In this document: piece by piece, positions 49,393 through 60,483 of the stretch
How the letters are laid out: every line of letters starts with the position of its first letter
How positions within the stretch are numbered: position 1 is the stretch's first letter
Origin: Thiosocius sp963719025
Lineage (GTDB): Bacteria > Pseudomonadota > Gammaproteobacteria > Chromatiales > Chromatiaceae
Length of the DNA: 64,000 nt
Reading direction: 5' to 3'
Assembly (NCBI GenBank): GCA_963719025.1
Contig: CAVRBK010000056.1
Coordinates: 13,990 to 77,989, forward strand
The notes under the pieces: model-generated
What the model saw: the letters and a program-made list of their open reading frames with translations, nothing else
What the model was told of the DNA's origin: nothing
The model's database searches: none
Program-made: the position numbers and the translations under genes

Positions 49393-50627
49393 GAGACTTG
49401 CGTCCTCGATGTTGAAGGTTCTGCCGGCGACTCGACGAGCAGCGGCAGCTGAATATCAAAACGGGCACCACCGAGTGCCGATCGGCCCGGCAGCAGGGCA
49501 CCGCCATGCTCAAGCACAACCGCCTGAACCACGGCCAGGCCGAGACCGGTACCGCGTTCACGGGTGGTAAAAAACGGATCGAAGATGCGCGGCAGGGCCT
49601 GCGGGTCGATTCCCGGACCGTCGTCCTCTACCGTCAGATGGATCACGTCGGACGTCTCTGCGGCATCGCCGATTTGCCCGCCTGTTCGACCGCTGATGCG
49701 ACCGCTGATGCGAATGGTCACGCACTCGCCGCCGTGGTTGAGGGCATTGTCGACGAGGTTGCTCAACGCCCCGGCCAGGGCATCCAGGTTACCGCGCAGG
49801 CGGCACGCCAGCAGGGTATCCAGATCGACCTCGACCACGGCTGCCATCTGGTGCAGTCGCGGATTGAGCCCGGCCAGGGCGGTTGTCACCGCGTCCTGGA
49901 GATAGATGGCGCTGCTGCTGAAATTGCCACCGCGGCTGAACGCCAGCATCTCGCGCACCAGGGATTCGGTATGCCGCAGGCCGGCCAGCAGCTTGTCGCT
50001 GAACTGCGCACGCTGCTCATCGCTGAGCTGGCCCTTGGCCAGCTGCCCGGCATAGAGCACGGATGTCGACAGTGGCGTGCGGACCTGGTGGGCCAGCTGC
50101 GCCGCCATCTCGCCCATTGCACTGAGCCGGTCCTGGCGCTCCACCCTTTCCTGCAGGCGCCGTTGATCCGTGGTGTCGACCACCACCAGGATGCGCCCGC
50201 GGTCATTCAAGGGCCGAAGCGAAACGCTCACCCGACGTCCGTCGAGCAATCGCCAGTCACCCGGGGAGGGCTCGGCGGCGACAACTTCCTGCTTGACCTC
50301 GCTCCAGCGACGCCCCCAGGCGAGTCCGGGAAACAGCTGTTCGGCGGCGGGATTGAAACGGTCGACACGATCGCGCACGTCGATCAACACCACGGCGGCC
50401 GGCAGGGCCTCCAACAGGACGCCGAGTTGATCGGCCAGGTGTTCTTTCTGGGCGCGTTCGCTGAGTCTTTGCTGGCGCGAGCGCGACAGTTCCTGGGTCA
50501 GTGCGGCAACCCGACCCTCGAGTTGCCCGTAGGCACTGGCAAGGCGTTCCGAGAGCTCGTTGAACACACCAAACGCCTGTTCGAGCTGCTGCGGATCATC
50601 ACTGAGGTTTGCCTGTAACTCGCCCAT
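49389..50627 (-). CDS. flrB: flagellar sensor histidine kinase FlrB/FleS
   Basis: A 412-residue cytoplasmic kinase without membrane segments. A coiled coil near residues 15-65 leads to a PAS-like region (LLEALPAAVVLIDVRDRVDRF), the phospho-acceptor His near 180 (MGEMAAQLAHQVRTPL) and an ATPase domain with DGPGIDPQALPRIFDPFF and GTGLGLAVVQAVV. It phosphorylates FlrC. The gene is directly preceded by a consensus sigma-54 promoter and followed by overlapping flrC. Confidence 0.92.
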   Translation of the reverse strand: MGELQANLSDDPQQLEQAFGVFNELSERLASAYGQLEGRVAALTQELSRSRQQRLSERAQKEHLADQLGVLLEALPAAVVLIDVRDRVDRFNPAAEQLFPGLAWGRRWSEVKQEVVAAEPSPGDWRLLDGRRVSVSLRPLNDRGRILVVVDTTDQRRLQERVERQDRLSAMGEMAAQLAHQVRTPLSTSVLYAGQLAKGQLSDEQRAQFSDKLLAGLRHTESLVREMLAFSRGGNFSSSAIYLQDAVTTALAGLNPRLHQMAAVVEVDLDTLLACRLRGNLDALAGALSNLVDNALNHGGECVTIRISGRISGRTGGQIGDAAETSDVIHLTVEDDGPGIDPQALPRIFDPFFTTRERGTGLGLAVVQAVVLEHGGALLPGRSALGGARFDIQLPLLVESPAEPSTSRTQVS

Positions 50628-50668
50628 GTCGCCGAATCTCTTCTCCCGGAATCGTTGGGAGAGAACTC

Positions 50669-50685
50669 AGCAAGACGCGTGCCAT
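50669..50685 (-). promoter_or_regulatory. consensus sigma-54 promoter of flrBC
   Basis: Minus strand ATGGCACGCGTCTTGCT. The TGGCACG and TTGCT blocks are perfect and correctly spaced; only the outermost base and the R position differ from YTGGCACGRNNNTTGCW. It lies 42 bases before the flrB ATG. FlrA, encoded just upstream, is the obvious activator. Confidence 0.85.
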
Positions 50686-50737
50686 TCAGTGAATATCTTT
50701 AAAAACAACCAGTTAAGCAGGGAAGCAAACGATTACG

Positions 50738-52219
<1,482 letters not shown>

Positions 52220-52278
52220 GCAACCGGCTCCACTGTGTATGTGGTTCAAATAAACGCTGAAAGTGCTTGTTTTTTCTA

Positions 52279-52307
52279 AGTTAAGCACGAGATTACTGGA
52301 ATGTCAA
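52279..52307 (-). promoter_or_regulatory. sigma-70 promoter of flrA
   Basis: Minus strand: perfect TTGACA (52302-52307), 17-base spacer, TTAACT (52279-52284) as a weak -10. The surroundings are strongly AT-rich compared with the rest of the window. The predicted leader before the flrA ATG is about 50 bases. Confidence 0.5.
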
Positions 52308-52422
52308 AATTACGTCAGATTACATTTTTTTAACATTCACAATAATCCCTACCGATGCTTGACAGCACTACCCCCGGCGCTTGCATCATAGCGATTGTGC
52401 GCAACCATCCGGATCCCTCCCG

Positions 52423-53697
52423 TTGAACGACATTCCAACCAGTGCCCTCGCCGGCGCATTGGTCTTCCTGCTGTTTTTGTCCGCCTTCTTCTCGGGGTCG
52501 GAAACCGCGCTGATGACCCTCAACCGTTACCGCCTGCGTCACCTCGCCGACGCCGGCCACCCCGGCGCGCGGCTCGCCGAAAAGCTGCTCAGCAAACCCG
52601 ACCGCCTGATCGGCCTGATCCTGCTGGGTAATAATTTCGTCAACATTCTGGCGTCATCGCTGGCCACCATTATTGCCATTCGCATGGGCGGCGAAGGCGC
52701 CATCCCGATCGCCGCCGGACTGCTGACCCTGGTCGTGCTGATTTTCTCCGAGGTAGCACCCAAGACCATGGCGGCACTGTACCCCGAGCGCGTGGCGTTT
52801 CCCGCGTCCTGGATCTTCACGCCGCTGCTGCGCGTGCTTTTCCCGCTGGTCTGGGTGGTCAACCTGATGGCGAATACCGTGCTGCGCCTGCTCGGCATCT
52901 ATCCCAGACGATGCCGACGGCAATGCGCTGAGCCGCGAAGAACTGCGCACCGTGGTCAACGAGGCCGGGGCCATGATCCCCAAGCGTCACCAGAAGATGC
53001 TGATCAACATCCTCGACCTCGAGAAGGTCACGGTCGACGACATCATGGTGCCGCGCAACGAGCTCGACGGCATCGACTGGCCAATCCACTGGACGTGATC
53101 CTCGAGCAGCTTGAACAGACGGCGTACACGCGGGTGCTGGCCTATGACGGCAGCATCGACAACGTGTTGGGCTTCCTGCACTCGCGCCGTGCCATGCAGG
53201 CATTGCTCGACCGCGAACTCACCCGGGCCGATCTCGAGCGCTTGATCCGCGAACCCTATTTCATCCCCAAGGGCACGCCGCTGAATCGTCAGCTGCGCAA
53301 CTTCCAGAACAACCGAAGACGCTCCGCACTCGTGGTCGACGAGTATGGCGATGTCGTCGGCCTGGTGACCATGGCCGATGTGCTGGAGGAGATCGTCGGC
53401 GAATTTGCGACAGACCCCGCCGACGGCATAGCGGATGTGCAGCCGCAGGATGACGGCAGCTTCCTGGTAGACGGTTCGGCCAACCTGCGCGAACTGGTAC
53501 GTACCATGCACTGGGAACTGCCGACTGACGGCCCCAAGACCCTGAACGGGCTGATCATCGAGCGCCTGGAAAGCCTGCCGGAGACCGGGACCTCGCTGAT
53601 GATCGGCGGCTACCCGATCGAGGTGGTGCTGACCCAGGACAATGCGGTCAAGACCGCCCGTATCCGCCCGAATGAGCGTCGCCAGGAAGACGACTAG
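52423..53697 (+). CDS. HlyC/CorC-family CNNM membrane protein with CBS pair (three frameshifts)
   Basis: Repaired length is 423 residues. TTG start chosen because family members begin NDIP with a membrane segment (ALAGALVFLLFLSAFFSGSE) right after. The DUF21/CNNM membrane domain includes MTLNRYRLRHLADAG and ILLGNNFVNILASSLATI; the cytosolic CBS pair has VVDEYGDVVGLVTMADVLEEI and the C-terminal CorC/HlyC domain ends IEVVLTQDNAVKTARI. Members are linked to Mg2+ or Co2+ handling. Three surplus bases (near 52906 and two near 53081) interrupt the CBS region; the outer frame resumes after removal. Confidence 0.87.
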   Translation: MNDIPTSALAGALVFLLFLSAFFSGSETALMTLNRYRLRHLADAGHPGARLAEKLLSKPDRLIGLILLGNNFVNILASSLATIIAIRMGGEGAIPIAAGLLTLVVLIFSEVAPKTMAALYPERVAFPASWIFTPLLRVLFPLVWVVNLMANTVLRLLGIYPRRCRRQCAEPRRTAHRGQRGRGHDPQASPEDADQHPRPREGHGRRHHGAAQRARRHRLANPLDVILEQLEQTAYTRVLAYDGSIDNVLGFLHSRRAMQALLDRELTRADLERLIREPYFIPKGTPLNRQLRNFQNNRRRSALVVDEYGDVVGLVTMADVLEEIVGEFATDPADGIADVQPQDDGSFLVDGSANLRELVRTMHWELPTDGPKTLNGLIIERLESLPETGTSLMIGGYPIEVVLTQDNAVKTARIRPNERRQEDD

Positions 53698-53872
53698 CCG
53701 GCGCCGCGGGGCCGCGCAAAACGCTGTCACTCGCCCGACCGAAAACCTTAGAGAAAACCGTGAAACAGATCCCGCCGCACGCGCACACCGCTTAGCCCTT
53801 TAAAAAACGCGCCGTATGCCGCTACGCTAACAGACACATCCTTCGTCGCCGGAATCAGCCAAAGGAGCATGG

Positions 53873-54250
53873 ATGTCACAAGAAGGCATAGAACGACGTC
53901 GCTTCCACCGCATTGCGACTGACAAAACGGTTGTCCTGAGCGTCGCGGACACCGAAATCACCGGGACCGTGCTCGATATCTCGCTGCGCGGCCTGCTGGT
54001 CTCCTGCGACGCAAGCGAGCTCCCCGGCAAAGGGGCATCGGCGCGCGCCCATATCAAGCTGGAGGGGGATGCGCATAGCATCGACCTCGACGGCGAGATC
54101 GCCCATGTGTCCGGTCAAAGAATCGGCCTGTGCTGCACCGGGATGGATCTTGAGAGCGCGGCGCGACTGCGTCGCATGGTCGAGCTGAACCTTGATGACC
54201 CCACCCTGCTCGAACGCGATCTGACCGAGTTGATGTCCGGCAGCAACTGA
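53873..54250 (+). CDS. PilZ-domain protein
   Basis: A 125-residue PilZ protein, a c-di-GMP receptor fold. The RxxxR element is ERRRFHRIA at residues 7-15, followed by VLDISLRGLLVSC, matching the (D/N)hSxxG motif, and later GEIAHVSGQRIGLCCTGMD. With both motifs intact it should bind c-di-GMP. No second domain is present, so the output is unknown. AAGGAG lies before the ATG. The 175 bases upstream, back to the corC stop, show no gene. It ends 15 bases from the convergent radA. Confidence 0.88.
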   Translation: MSQEGIERRRFHRIATDKTVVLSVADTEITGTVLDISLRGLLVSCDASELPGKGASARAHIKLEGDAHSIDLDGEIAHVSGQRIGLCCTGMDLESAARLRRMVELNLDDPTLLERDLTELMSGSN

Positions 54251-54265
54251 CGGCACCGGCGGGCG

Positions 54266-55642
54266 CTACTCGAGCGCGTCGATCGCCTCGCTGATCCGGC
54301 CCACCGCGATCACCTCCAGGCCGTCGATCGCCTGCTTGGGGGCATTCGCCCGCGGCACGATCGCCCTTCGAAAGCCATGTTTGGCCGCCTCACGCAGGCG
54401 TTCCTGGCCATTGGGCACCGGGCGGATCTCGCCGGCCAGCCCCACCTCGCCAAAGGTCGCCAGATCACCAGGCAAGGGTCGATCGCGAAAACTCGAAAGC
54501 ACGGCGAGCAGTACCGGCAGGTCGGCCGCAGGCTCGGTGACCCGCACCCCGCCGACAACATTGAGAAACACATCCTGATCGAACATCGCCACACCGCCGT
54601 GGCGGTGCATCACCGCCAGCAGCATCGACAGGCGATTCTGCTCCAGGCCCAGGGCGACCCGGCGCGGATTCGCCAGCGGACTCTGGTCGACCAGCGCCTG
54701 CACCTCCACCAGCAGCGGCCGGGTGCCCTCACGGGTCACCAGGATGCAGCTGCCGGCCACCTCCTGCTCGTGACGCGACAGGAAGATCGCCGACGGATTG
54801 CTGACCTCGCGCAGGCCCTTGTCGGTCATCGCAAACACGCCCAGCTCGTTGACCGCGCCAAAACGGTTCTTGATCGCGCGGATCAGGCGGAAGGGACTGC
54901 CACTCTCGCCCTCGAAATACAGCACGGTATCGACCATGTGCTCGAGCACGCGTGGTCCGGCCAGCGCGCCCTCCTTGGTCACATGCCCGACCAGGAACAG
55001 CGAGGTGCCGGTCTGCTTGGCAAAGCGCACCAGGCGGGCTGCCGATTCACGCACCTGGGCCACCGAGCCGGGCGCCGACTGCAGAGTCTCCGTATAGATC
55101 GTCTGGATCGAATCGAGCACCAGGACCTTGGGCCGGTCTTTGGCGATCAGGGCCAGGATGCGCTCGACCCCGGTCTCGGTCAGCAGGCGCAGGCGCTCGG
55201 TCGGCAGACCCAGGCGATGCGCGCGCAGGCTGATCTGCTCGGCCGATTCCTCGCCGCTGACATACAGCGCCGGCATGTTCTCCGACAGCAGCGCCAGCGC
55301 CTGCACCAGCAGGGTCGATTTGCCGATCCCCGGATCACCGCCGATCAGCACCACCGAACCGGCGACCAGCCCGCCGCCGAGTACGCGATCGAGTTCACCG
55401 AGCCCGGTCGGCATGCGCTCGGTCCGCTCCGCGACCACATCGGACAGGTTGCGAATGCGCGCGGCGTTGTCCTCACCGGCGTAGCCGCTGTAGCGGGGAT
55501 CACTCTTCGCCGACGGCGCAGCTACCGCCTCCTGCAGCGTGTTCCAGGCATTGCAGTCGCCGCACTGCCCGGCCCACTTGGGCGCCTGCGCACCACATTC
55601 GCTGCACACATAGAGGGTCTTGGCTGTCTTGCTCACGGACAT
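54266..55642 (-). CDS. radA: DNA repair protein RadA
   Basis: A 458-residue RecA-like branch-migration protein. The N-terminal zinc finger CSECGAQAPKWAGQCGDC is at residues 13-30, Walker A GDPGIGKST near 102-110, the RadA-specific KNRFG motif in IKNRFGAVNELGVFAM and a C-terminal Lon-like domain (RVALGLEQNRLSMLLAVMHR ... DLATFGEVGLAGEIRPV). It helps process recombination intermediates. It is on the same strand as dnaB; the gap of about 220 bases between them shows no gene. Confidence 0.95.
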   Translation of the reverse strand: MSVSKTAKTLYVCSECGAQAPKWAGQCGDCNAWNTLQEAVAAPSAKSDPRYSGYAGEDNAARIRNLSDVVAERTERMPTGLGELDRVLGGGLVAGSVVLIGGDPGIGKSTLLVQALALLSENMPALYVSGEESAEQISLRAHRLGLPTERLRLLTETGVERILALIAKDRPKVLVLDSIQTIYTETLQSAPGSVAQVRESAARLVRFAKQTGTSLFLVGHVTKEGALAGPRVLEHMVDTVLYFEGESGSPFRLIRAIKNRFGAVNELGVFAMTDKGLREVSNPSAIFLSRHEQEVAGSCILVTREGTRPLLVEVQALVDQSPLANPRRVALGLEQNRLSMLLAVMHRHGGVAMFDQDVFLNVVGGVRVTEPAADLPVLLAVLSSFRDRPLPGDLATFGEVGLAGEIRPVPNGQERLREAAKHGFRRAIVPRANAPKQAIDGLEVIAVGRISEAIDALE

Positions 55643-55865
55643 CGTGCTCCGGCTGAAGTGTTCGAGGAAACAGGGGAAAACGGCGAACGCCCCGTTACAC
55701 CGCCATGCTCGCGAAAACGGAAATCCGGGTACGAGCGGGACAAAAATACCGCACCACGCTGATCGGGAAAAAGACCGTCTGTACTTACGCCTTCACAGGC
55801 GTGACAAGCACCAGGACGGACGGCCCGCCAGACCGCAAATTCACCGCAGGCCCGGCGCTCCCGCA

Positions 55866-57285
55866 TCAGTAGTCATCATTGCCGTAGGCTTCGTAGGCAA
55901 AATTATCAAAGCGCGTGAACTGTCCCTGGAAGGTCAGCATGACACTGCCGATCGGGCCGTTACGCTGCTTGCCGATGATGATCTCGGCCTTGCCCTTGTC
56001 CGGACTGTCCTCGTTGTAGACCTCGTCGCGGTAGATGAACACGATCACGTCGGCATCCTGCTCGATGGCCCCGGATTCACGCAGATCCGACATGACCGGC
56101 CGCTTGTTCGGTCGTTGCTCCAGCGAGCGGTTGAGCTGCGACAGCGCCATCACCGGCACATTCAGCTCCTTGGCCAGGGCCTTGAGATTGCGCGAGATCG
56201 CCGAGATCTCCGTCGCCCGGTTTTCCCCGGACTCGGGCGCCTGCATCAGCTGCAGGTAGTCGATCACGATCAGACCAAGCGAGCCATGTTCCTTGGTCAG
56301 GCGACGGCAGCGTGCGCGCAGGTCGGTCGGCGTCAGCGCCGGCGTGTCGTCGATGAACAGCTTGGTGTTGTTCAGGATATTGACCGCCGAGGTCACCCGC
56401 GGCCAGTCGTCGTCCTCCAGCTTGCCGGAGCGCACCGCCTGCTGGTTGACCCGCCCGAGCGACGAGATCATGCGCATGGTCAGCGCCTCGCCCGGCATCT
56501 CCATCGAGAAGATGGCCACCGGCAACTGCGTGGCGATCGCCACGTTCTCGGCGATATTCATCGCGAAGGTCGTCTTGCCCATCGAGGGCCGGCCGGCAAC
56601 GATGATCAGGTCCGATTTCTGCAGACCCGAGGTCTTGCCGTCGAAATCGGTGAAACCACTGGGCACGCCGGTCAGCGCGTCTTCACTGCCGTAGAGTTCT
56701 TCGATCCGGTTGATCGTCTCGGTCAGCAGACGGGTGATCGAACGAAAGCCGCCGCCGCCACGTGCCTGCTGCTCGGCAATCTGAAACACCTGGTTCTCGG
56801 CGAAATCCAGCAGTTCGTGAACCTTGCGACCCTTCGGCCGGAAGCCGCTCTCGGCGATCTGGTTGCCCACCTTGATCAGCTGGCGAACCACCGATTGCTC
56901 GCGCACGATCGAGGCATAGGCCTGGATATTGGCCGCACTGGGCGTGTCGTTGGCCAGCATGCCGAGATACGGCAGGCCACCGATCTCACCGATCGCTTCG
57001 TGACCCTCGAGATCTTCCGCCAGGGTAACCACGTCAAACGGCCGATCGGCCTCGGCCAGGCGCGCGATCGCCGAGAAAATCAGCTGGTGCTCGCGGCGGT
57101 AAAAATCCTGCTCACCGACCTGATCGGCAATACGGTCCCAGGCACCATTGTCGAGCATGAGCCCGCCAAGCACCGCCTCGTTCGGCCTGCACCGAATGCG
57201 GTGGTATCCGGAAGGCATCCATCTGCTCGTCCGGACCGCTTTCGGCCATCAGCTCGGGAACAGAATCGTATACCGCGTCGACCAT
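55866..57285 (-). CDS. dnaB: replicative DNA helicase DnaB (one frameshift)
   Basis: Repaired length is 472 residues. N-terminal domain begins near RIPPHSVQAE then AVLGGLMLDNGAWDRIADQ; the RecA-like helicase domain has Walker A GRPSMGKTTFAMNI and later VIDYLQLMQAPESGENRA and LSQLNRSLEQRPNKRP. One extra base near 57178 separates the first 35 or so codons from the rest. The ATG at 57285 gives the longest form, while two downstream ATGs at 57249 and 57219 are alternative starts; none has a strong ribosome site. Essential, so the break is taken as an error. Confidence 0.93.
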
Positions 57286-57355
57286 GCAGGCGCCAAAGTT
57301 GTGTCGGGGAGAGGCTGATGATTAGACCACAAGCTGGCAGTCGGCCCAAAAAGAA

Positions 57356-57377
57356 AAGCCCGGCCAAAGCCGGGCTT
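57356..57377 (-). terminator. Rho-independent terminator after rplI
   Basis: Perfect 9-bp stem AAGCCCGGC/GCCGGGCTT with a 4-base loop; on the minus strand the stem is followed by TTTTCTTTTT. It ends the rpsF-rpsR-DUF2232-rplI transcript, so dnaB needs its own promoter or read-through. Confidence 0.9.
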
Positions 57378-57431
57378 GTCCTACCGCGTTGTTTTTCGGC
57401 CGGTTTACCCCGACCGCGAAACCGCTGCCGC

Positions 57432-57888
57432 TTATTCTTCGCCGATCACCGTGACCTTCAGGGTCGCGTTCACATCGGTATGCAGGTGCAGCACGACCTC
57501 GTACTCGCCGGCATTGCGGAACGGACCTTCCGGCAGACGCACCTCGGATTTCGCCACCTCGACACCCGCCTCGGTGCAGGCATGGGCGATGTCGGTGGTG
57601 CCAACCGATCCGAACAGACGACCTTCCTCGCCCGCTTTGTGCGTGATCGAAACACCGTCGGCCAGGACCTTCGACCCCGGCCTTGCGCTCCTCGGCAGCC
57701 GCCAGCTTGTCGGCCGCTTCCTTTTCCAGCTCGGCGCGACGCGCTTCGAACTGCTTTACGTTTTCCGCACTGGCAAATACAGCCTTGCCCTTTGGAATCA
57801 GGAAGTTACGACCGAAGCCGGACTTCACCGAAACCTTTTCACCCAGACCACCCAGGTTAGCGACTTTTTCCAGAAGAATGACTTCCAT
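57432..57888 (-). CDS. rplI: 50S ribosomal protein L9 (one frameshift)
   Basis: Repaired length is 151 residues. N-terminal domain MEVILLEKVANLGGLGEKVSV and FGRNFLIPKGKAV are the L9 signature, a long connecting helix follows (FEARRAELEKEAADKLAAAE), and the C-terminal domain ends VTVIGEE. One extra base in the pair at plus-strand 57668-57669 splits RKAGVE from VLADGVSITHKAG. The start at 57888 was chosen over a GTG-like upstream option because MEVIL is the family start. Confidence 0.93.
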
Positions 57889-57912
57889 CGTTCTCAACCT
57901 CTAAATTTCAAT

Positions 57913-58837
57913 TCACTCGTCATCGGTCGGCGACCGACGCGCCCGGGCACGTGCCCGAAAATCCAACCACCCATCGGCGTAACCCGCCAGGGCGACGACG
58001 GTTGCGCCATGCGGCGCAACAAAAACCAGTAACAGGTACAACCCGACCAACCAGGCCGATGACCTGCCAAAATCGGCGACCAGTGCGTGAGCAACGCTCA
58101 CCCCCTGGATCAGAAAAACCACCATGCCGATCAGGTAGAGCTGACCGATAAGGCTTGGCTGGCCACCGCGTCATCAGCACACCGGTAACCAGCAGTACCG
58201 GCACCAGCAAAAGCAACCATCGACCAAATCGCAGTTGACGAAACTCGGTGGCAAACGCCCCCGGCTGGTCGATCAGCGAACCCCAGTAACGCGCCAGCAG
58301 CAGTGATGCCACCGATGCCAGAAACCAGGTCGCGGCAACCCCACCCGCCATCCAGCCGGACATCAAGGCGACCAGTTCGCCGATGTTCGATGACTCCAGC
58401 GTCTCCGGGTCAATCCGCTGCACCAGAAATTCGTTCAGCGCATCGGCCCAAAAGGCCGCCGGGTCGGACATCAAGCCGTACTGCAACACGACAACAGCGG
58501 CGGCACCCACGGCAGCCGCCTCGATCCCGAGGCGCAACGAACCGGTGCGACCCACAATGCCCCCCAGAACCGCGGCAGGCACCCACAACATCGCGCCGAT
58601 CAGCACGGTCGCAACCGGCATCTGGAACAGCAGGCCGCCCAGGCCACCGATTGCCAACAGTGCAGAAAGCACCACCAGCACGCCTTCTCGCCAGCCCTGG
58701 CGCAGGACTGTCAAGGCGATAACAGCGGCGCTCAACAGGCCAAGCGGGGTAATCAACAGCGCCAGTACGGCAAGCACCGTCGCTGCGATCACCGCCTGCA
58801 TGCGACCCTTCATCACCCAATTGGCGAAGGCCTTCAT
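57913..58837 (-). CDS. DUF2232/YybS-like membrane protein (one frameshift)
   Basis: Repaired length is 307 residues, with eight or so membrane segments (LAVLALLITPLGLLSAAVIA, VVLVLSALLAIGG-like stretches, FGRWLLLLVPVLLVTGVLM, SAWLVGLYLLLVFVAPHGA). It lies between rpsR and rplI, where YybS/DUF2232 proteins are found in many proteobacteria and Firmicutes. Function unknown. One extra base in the AA pair near 58155 separates MTRWPA from SLIGQLYLIGMVVFLIQG. GGAG lies six bases before the ATG. Confidence 0.75.
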
Positions 58838-58887
58838 GCGACTCTCCTACGGCCGTGCGGAACCAGTCCGACCGGCCGAACGGTCAA

Positions 58888-59112
58888 TCAATGACTGTCG
58901 GAGTATGGCAACAGGGCCAGGAAGCGGGCACGCTTCACAGCCTCGGCCAGCTGTCGCTGGTACCTTGCACTGGTACCGGTAATACGGCTCGGCACGATCT
59001 TGCCCGACTCGCTCACGTACTGCTTGAGCATGTTCAGATCTTTGTAATCGATCTCTTTGACGCCCTCGGCAGAGAAACGACAGAATTTACGGCGACGGAA
59101 AAAACGCGACAT
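58888..59112 (-). CDS. rpsR: 30S ribosomal protein S18
   Basis: A 74-residue S18. SRFFRRRKFCRFSAEGVKEI at the start, DYKDLNMLKQYVSESGKIVP and RITGTSARYQRQLAEAVKRA are characteristic. It binds S6 in the small-subunit platform, whose gene lies 13 bases upstream. GGAG precedes the ATG. Intact. Confidence 0.97.
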   Translation of the reverse strand: MSRFFRRRKFCRFSAEGVKEIDYKDLNMLKQYVSESGKIVPSRITGTSARYQRQLAEAVKRARFLALLPYSDSH

Positions 59113-59125
59113 CGTTCAGTACTCC

Positions 59126-59548
59126 TTATGCGTCTGAAGCCGGGGCTTCTTTGGCGGGCTCGGCGGCAGGCGCCGGCGCAGCGACGGGTGCAGGCGGTGC
59201 AGGTGCAGGTGCAGGTGCCTCATCCTTTTCCTCTTCCTTGGCCAGCGGAGAGGTCTCGGTGACGGCATCTTTGCGACGCATGACCAGGTTGCGCAGCACC
59301 GCATCGTTGAAGCGGAAAGCGCTTTCGAGCTCGGCCAGCGCCTCGGCGCCGCACTCGACGTTCATCAGCACGTAGTGGGCCTTGTGGATCTTGTTGATCG
59401 GGTAGGCCAGCTGACGGCGCCCCCAGTCTTCCAGGCGATGGATCGTACCGCCGCTGCCTTCGATGGTGGCGCGGTAACGCTCCACCATGGCGGGTACCTG
59501 CTCGCTCTGGTCCGGATGGACCATGAAAACGATCTCGTAATGACGCAT
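59126..59548 (-). CDS. rpsF: 30S ribosomal protein S6 with a long Ala-Pro tail
   Basis: A 140-residue S6. The fold is at residues 1-95 (MRHYEIVFMVHPDQSEQVP, WGRRQLAYPINKIHKAHYVL). The remaining 45 residues form a low-complexity tail of Glu/Lys then Ala/Pro (EAPAPAPAPPAPVAAPAP). E. coli S6 has a shorter tail that RimK extends with Glu; here a Glu-rich stretch is followed by Ala/Pro. GGAG precedes the ATG. It leads the rpsF-rpsR-DUF2232-rplI operon. Confidence 0.96.
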   Translation of the reverse strand: MRHYEIVFMVHPDQSEQVPAMVERYRATIEGSGGTIHRLEDWGRRQLAYPINKIHKAHYVLMNVECGAEALAELESAFRFNDAVLRNLVMRRKDAVTETSPLAKEEEKDEAPAPAPAPPAPVAAPAPAAEPAKEAPASDA

Positions 59549-59631
59549 TGTTGCTCCTTACGGGTTAAACAGCCTCCCGCTCGTGGCGGTGAGGCAAGGA
59601 AGACCAAACAAGGCTGGTCGAAAGGCGCGGG

Positions 59632-59660
59632 ATTCTAGTTGGTTAGCCGGCCAATTGCAA
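59632..59660 (-). promoter_or_regulatory. sigma-70 promoter of the rpsF operon
   Basis: Minus strand: TTGCAA (59655-59660), 17-base spacer, TAGAAT (59632-59637), five of six for -10 and four of six for -35. Start of transcription is predicted near 59625, about 77 bases before the rpsF ATG. Confidence 0.65.
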
Positions 59661-59736
59661 ACCGTTTGGGCCAAGCGCCGGCCTTACACCTGGCTATTCC
59701 CGCGGCCGGCGGCAGCAAGGCCACGCGAATCTTCCA

Positions 59737-60480
59737 TCAGCGGCGCTGACGCAGCGCCTCGTACAGGCAGATCCCGGTGGCCACCGAGACGTTCAGACTC
59801 TCCACCTCGCCGGCCATCGGCAAGCGCAGCAGTTGATCGCAGGTTTCGCGCGTCAGGCGACGCATGCCCTCGCCCTCTGCCCCCATCACGATCGCCAGCG
59901 GCCCGGTCAGATCGGCCTGCGTACAGCTCCAGTTCGCTCTCACCCGCCGCACCGACCACGAACAACGCGGTGCGCATCCTGCAGATAGCGCAGGGTGCGG
60001 GCCAGATTGGTCACCTGGATGAATGGCACGGTCTCGGCCGCGCCGCTGGCGACCTTGCAGACCACCGGCGTCAGGCCTCCGGCGCGGTCGCGCGGCGCGA
60101 TCACCGCGTGCACGCCGGCACCGTCGGCACTGCGCAGGCAGGCGCCGAGGTTGTGCGGATCGGTTACGCCATCGAGTACCAGCAGAAACGGCGGCTCGTC
60201 GATCGTCGCCAGCAGTTCATCCAGGGCCGACTCACCCAGGCTGGTCGGCATCTCACCGTGTGCGACCACGCCTTGGTGATTGGCGCCCCGCAGTGAGGCG
60301 ATCGAGCGTGTCCTTGTCACTGGCCTGCGGCTTGATACCCGCGGCGCGCGCATCATCGAGCAGCTGGCGCAACCGTCGATCCTTGCGCGCCGCGTCAAAC
60401 TGAAGCAGGTCTATGCGCTGGGCACCATGTTTCAACGCGGTCCGCACGGCATGGATGCCGACGATCATATTGCCTGTCAT
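59737..60480 (-). CDS. rlmB: 23S rRNA (guanosine-2'-O-)-methyltransferase RlmB (three frameshifts)
   Basis: Repaired length is 246 residues, exact for RlmB, which methylates G2251. N-terminal domain begins MIVGIHAVRTALKHGAQRID; the SpoU motifs are LVLDGVTDPHNLGACLRSAD, IVMGAEGEGMRRLTRE and VESLNVSVATGICLYEALRQ. Surplus bases near 60287 (CCCC), 59976 and 59921 break the frame. It starts three bases after the rnr stop. Both ATG codons (60480 and 60468) are possible; the second gives the common start. Confidence 0.92.
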
Positions 60481-60483
60481 CGA

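Noticed and set aside
50642..50662. TCTCCC/GGGAGA hairpin in the flrB leader as an RNA switch
   Set aside because: The predicted sigma-54 start falls inside or next to the 5' arm, so the RNA probably cannot form it. Kept only as a note.
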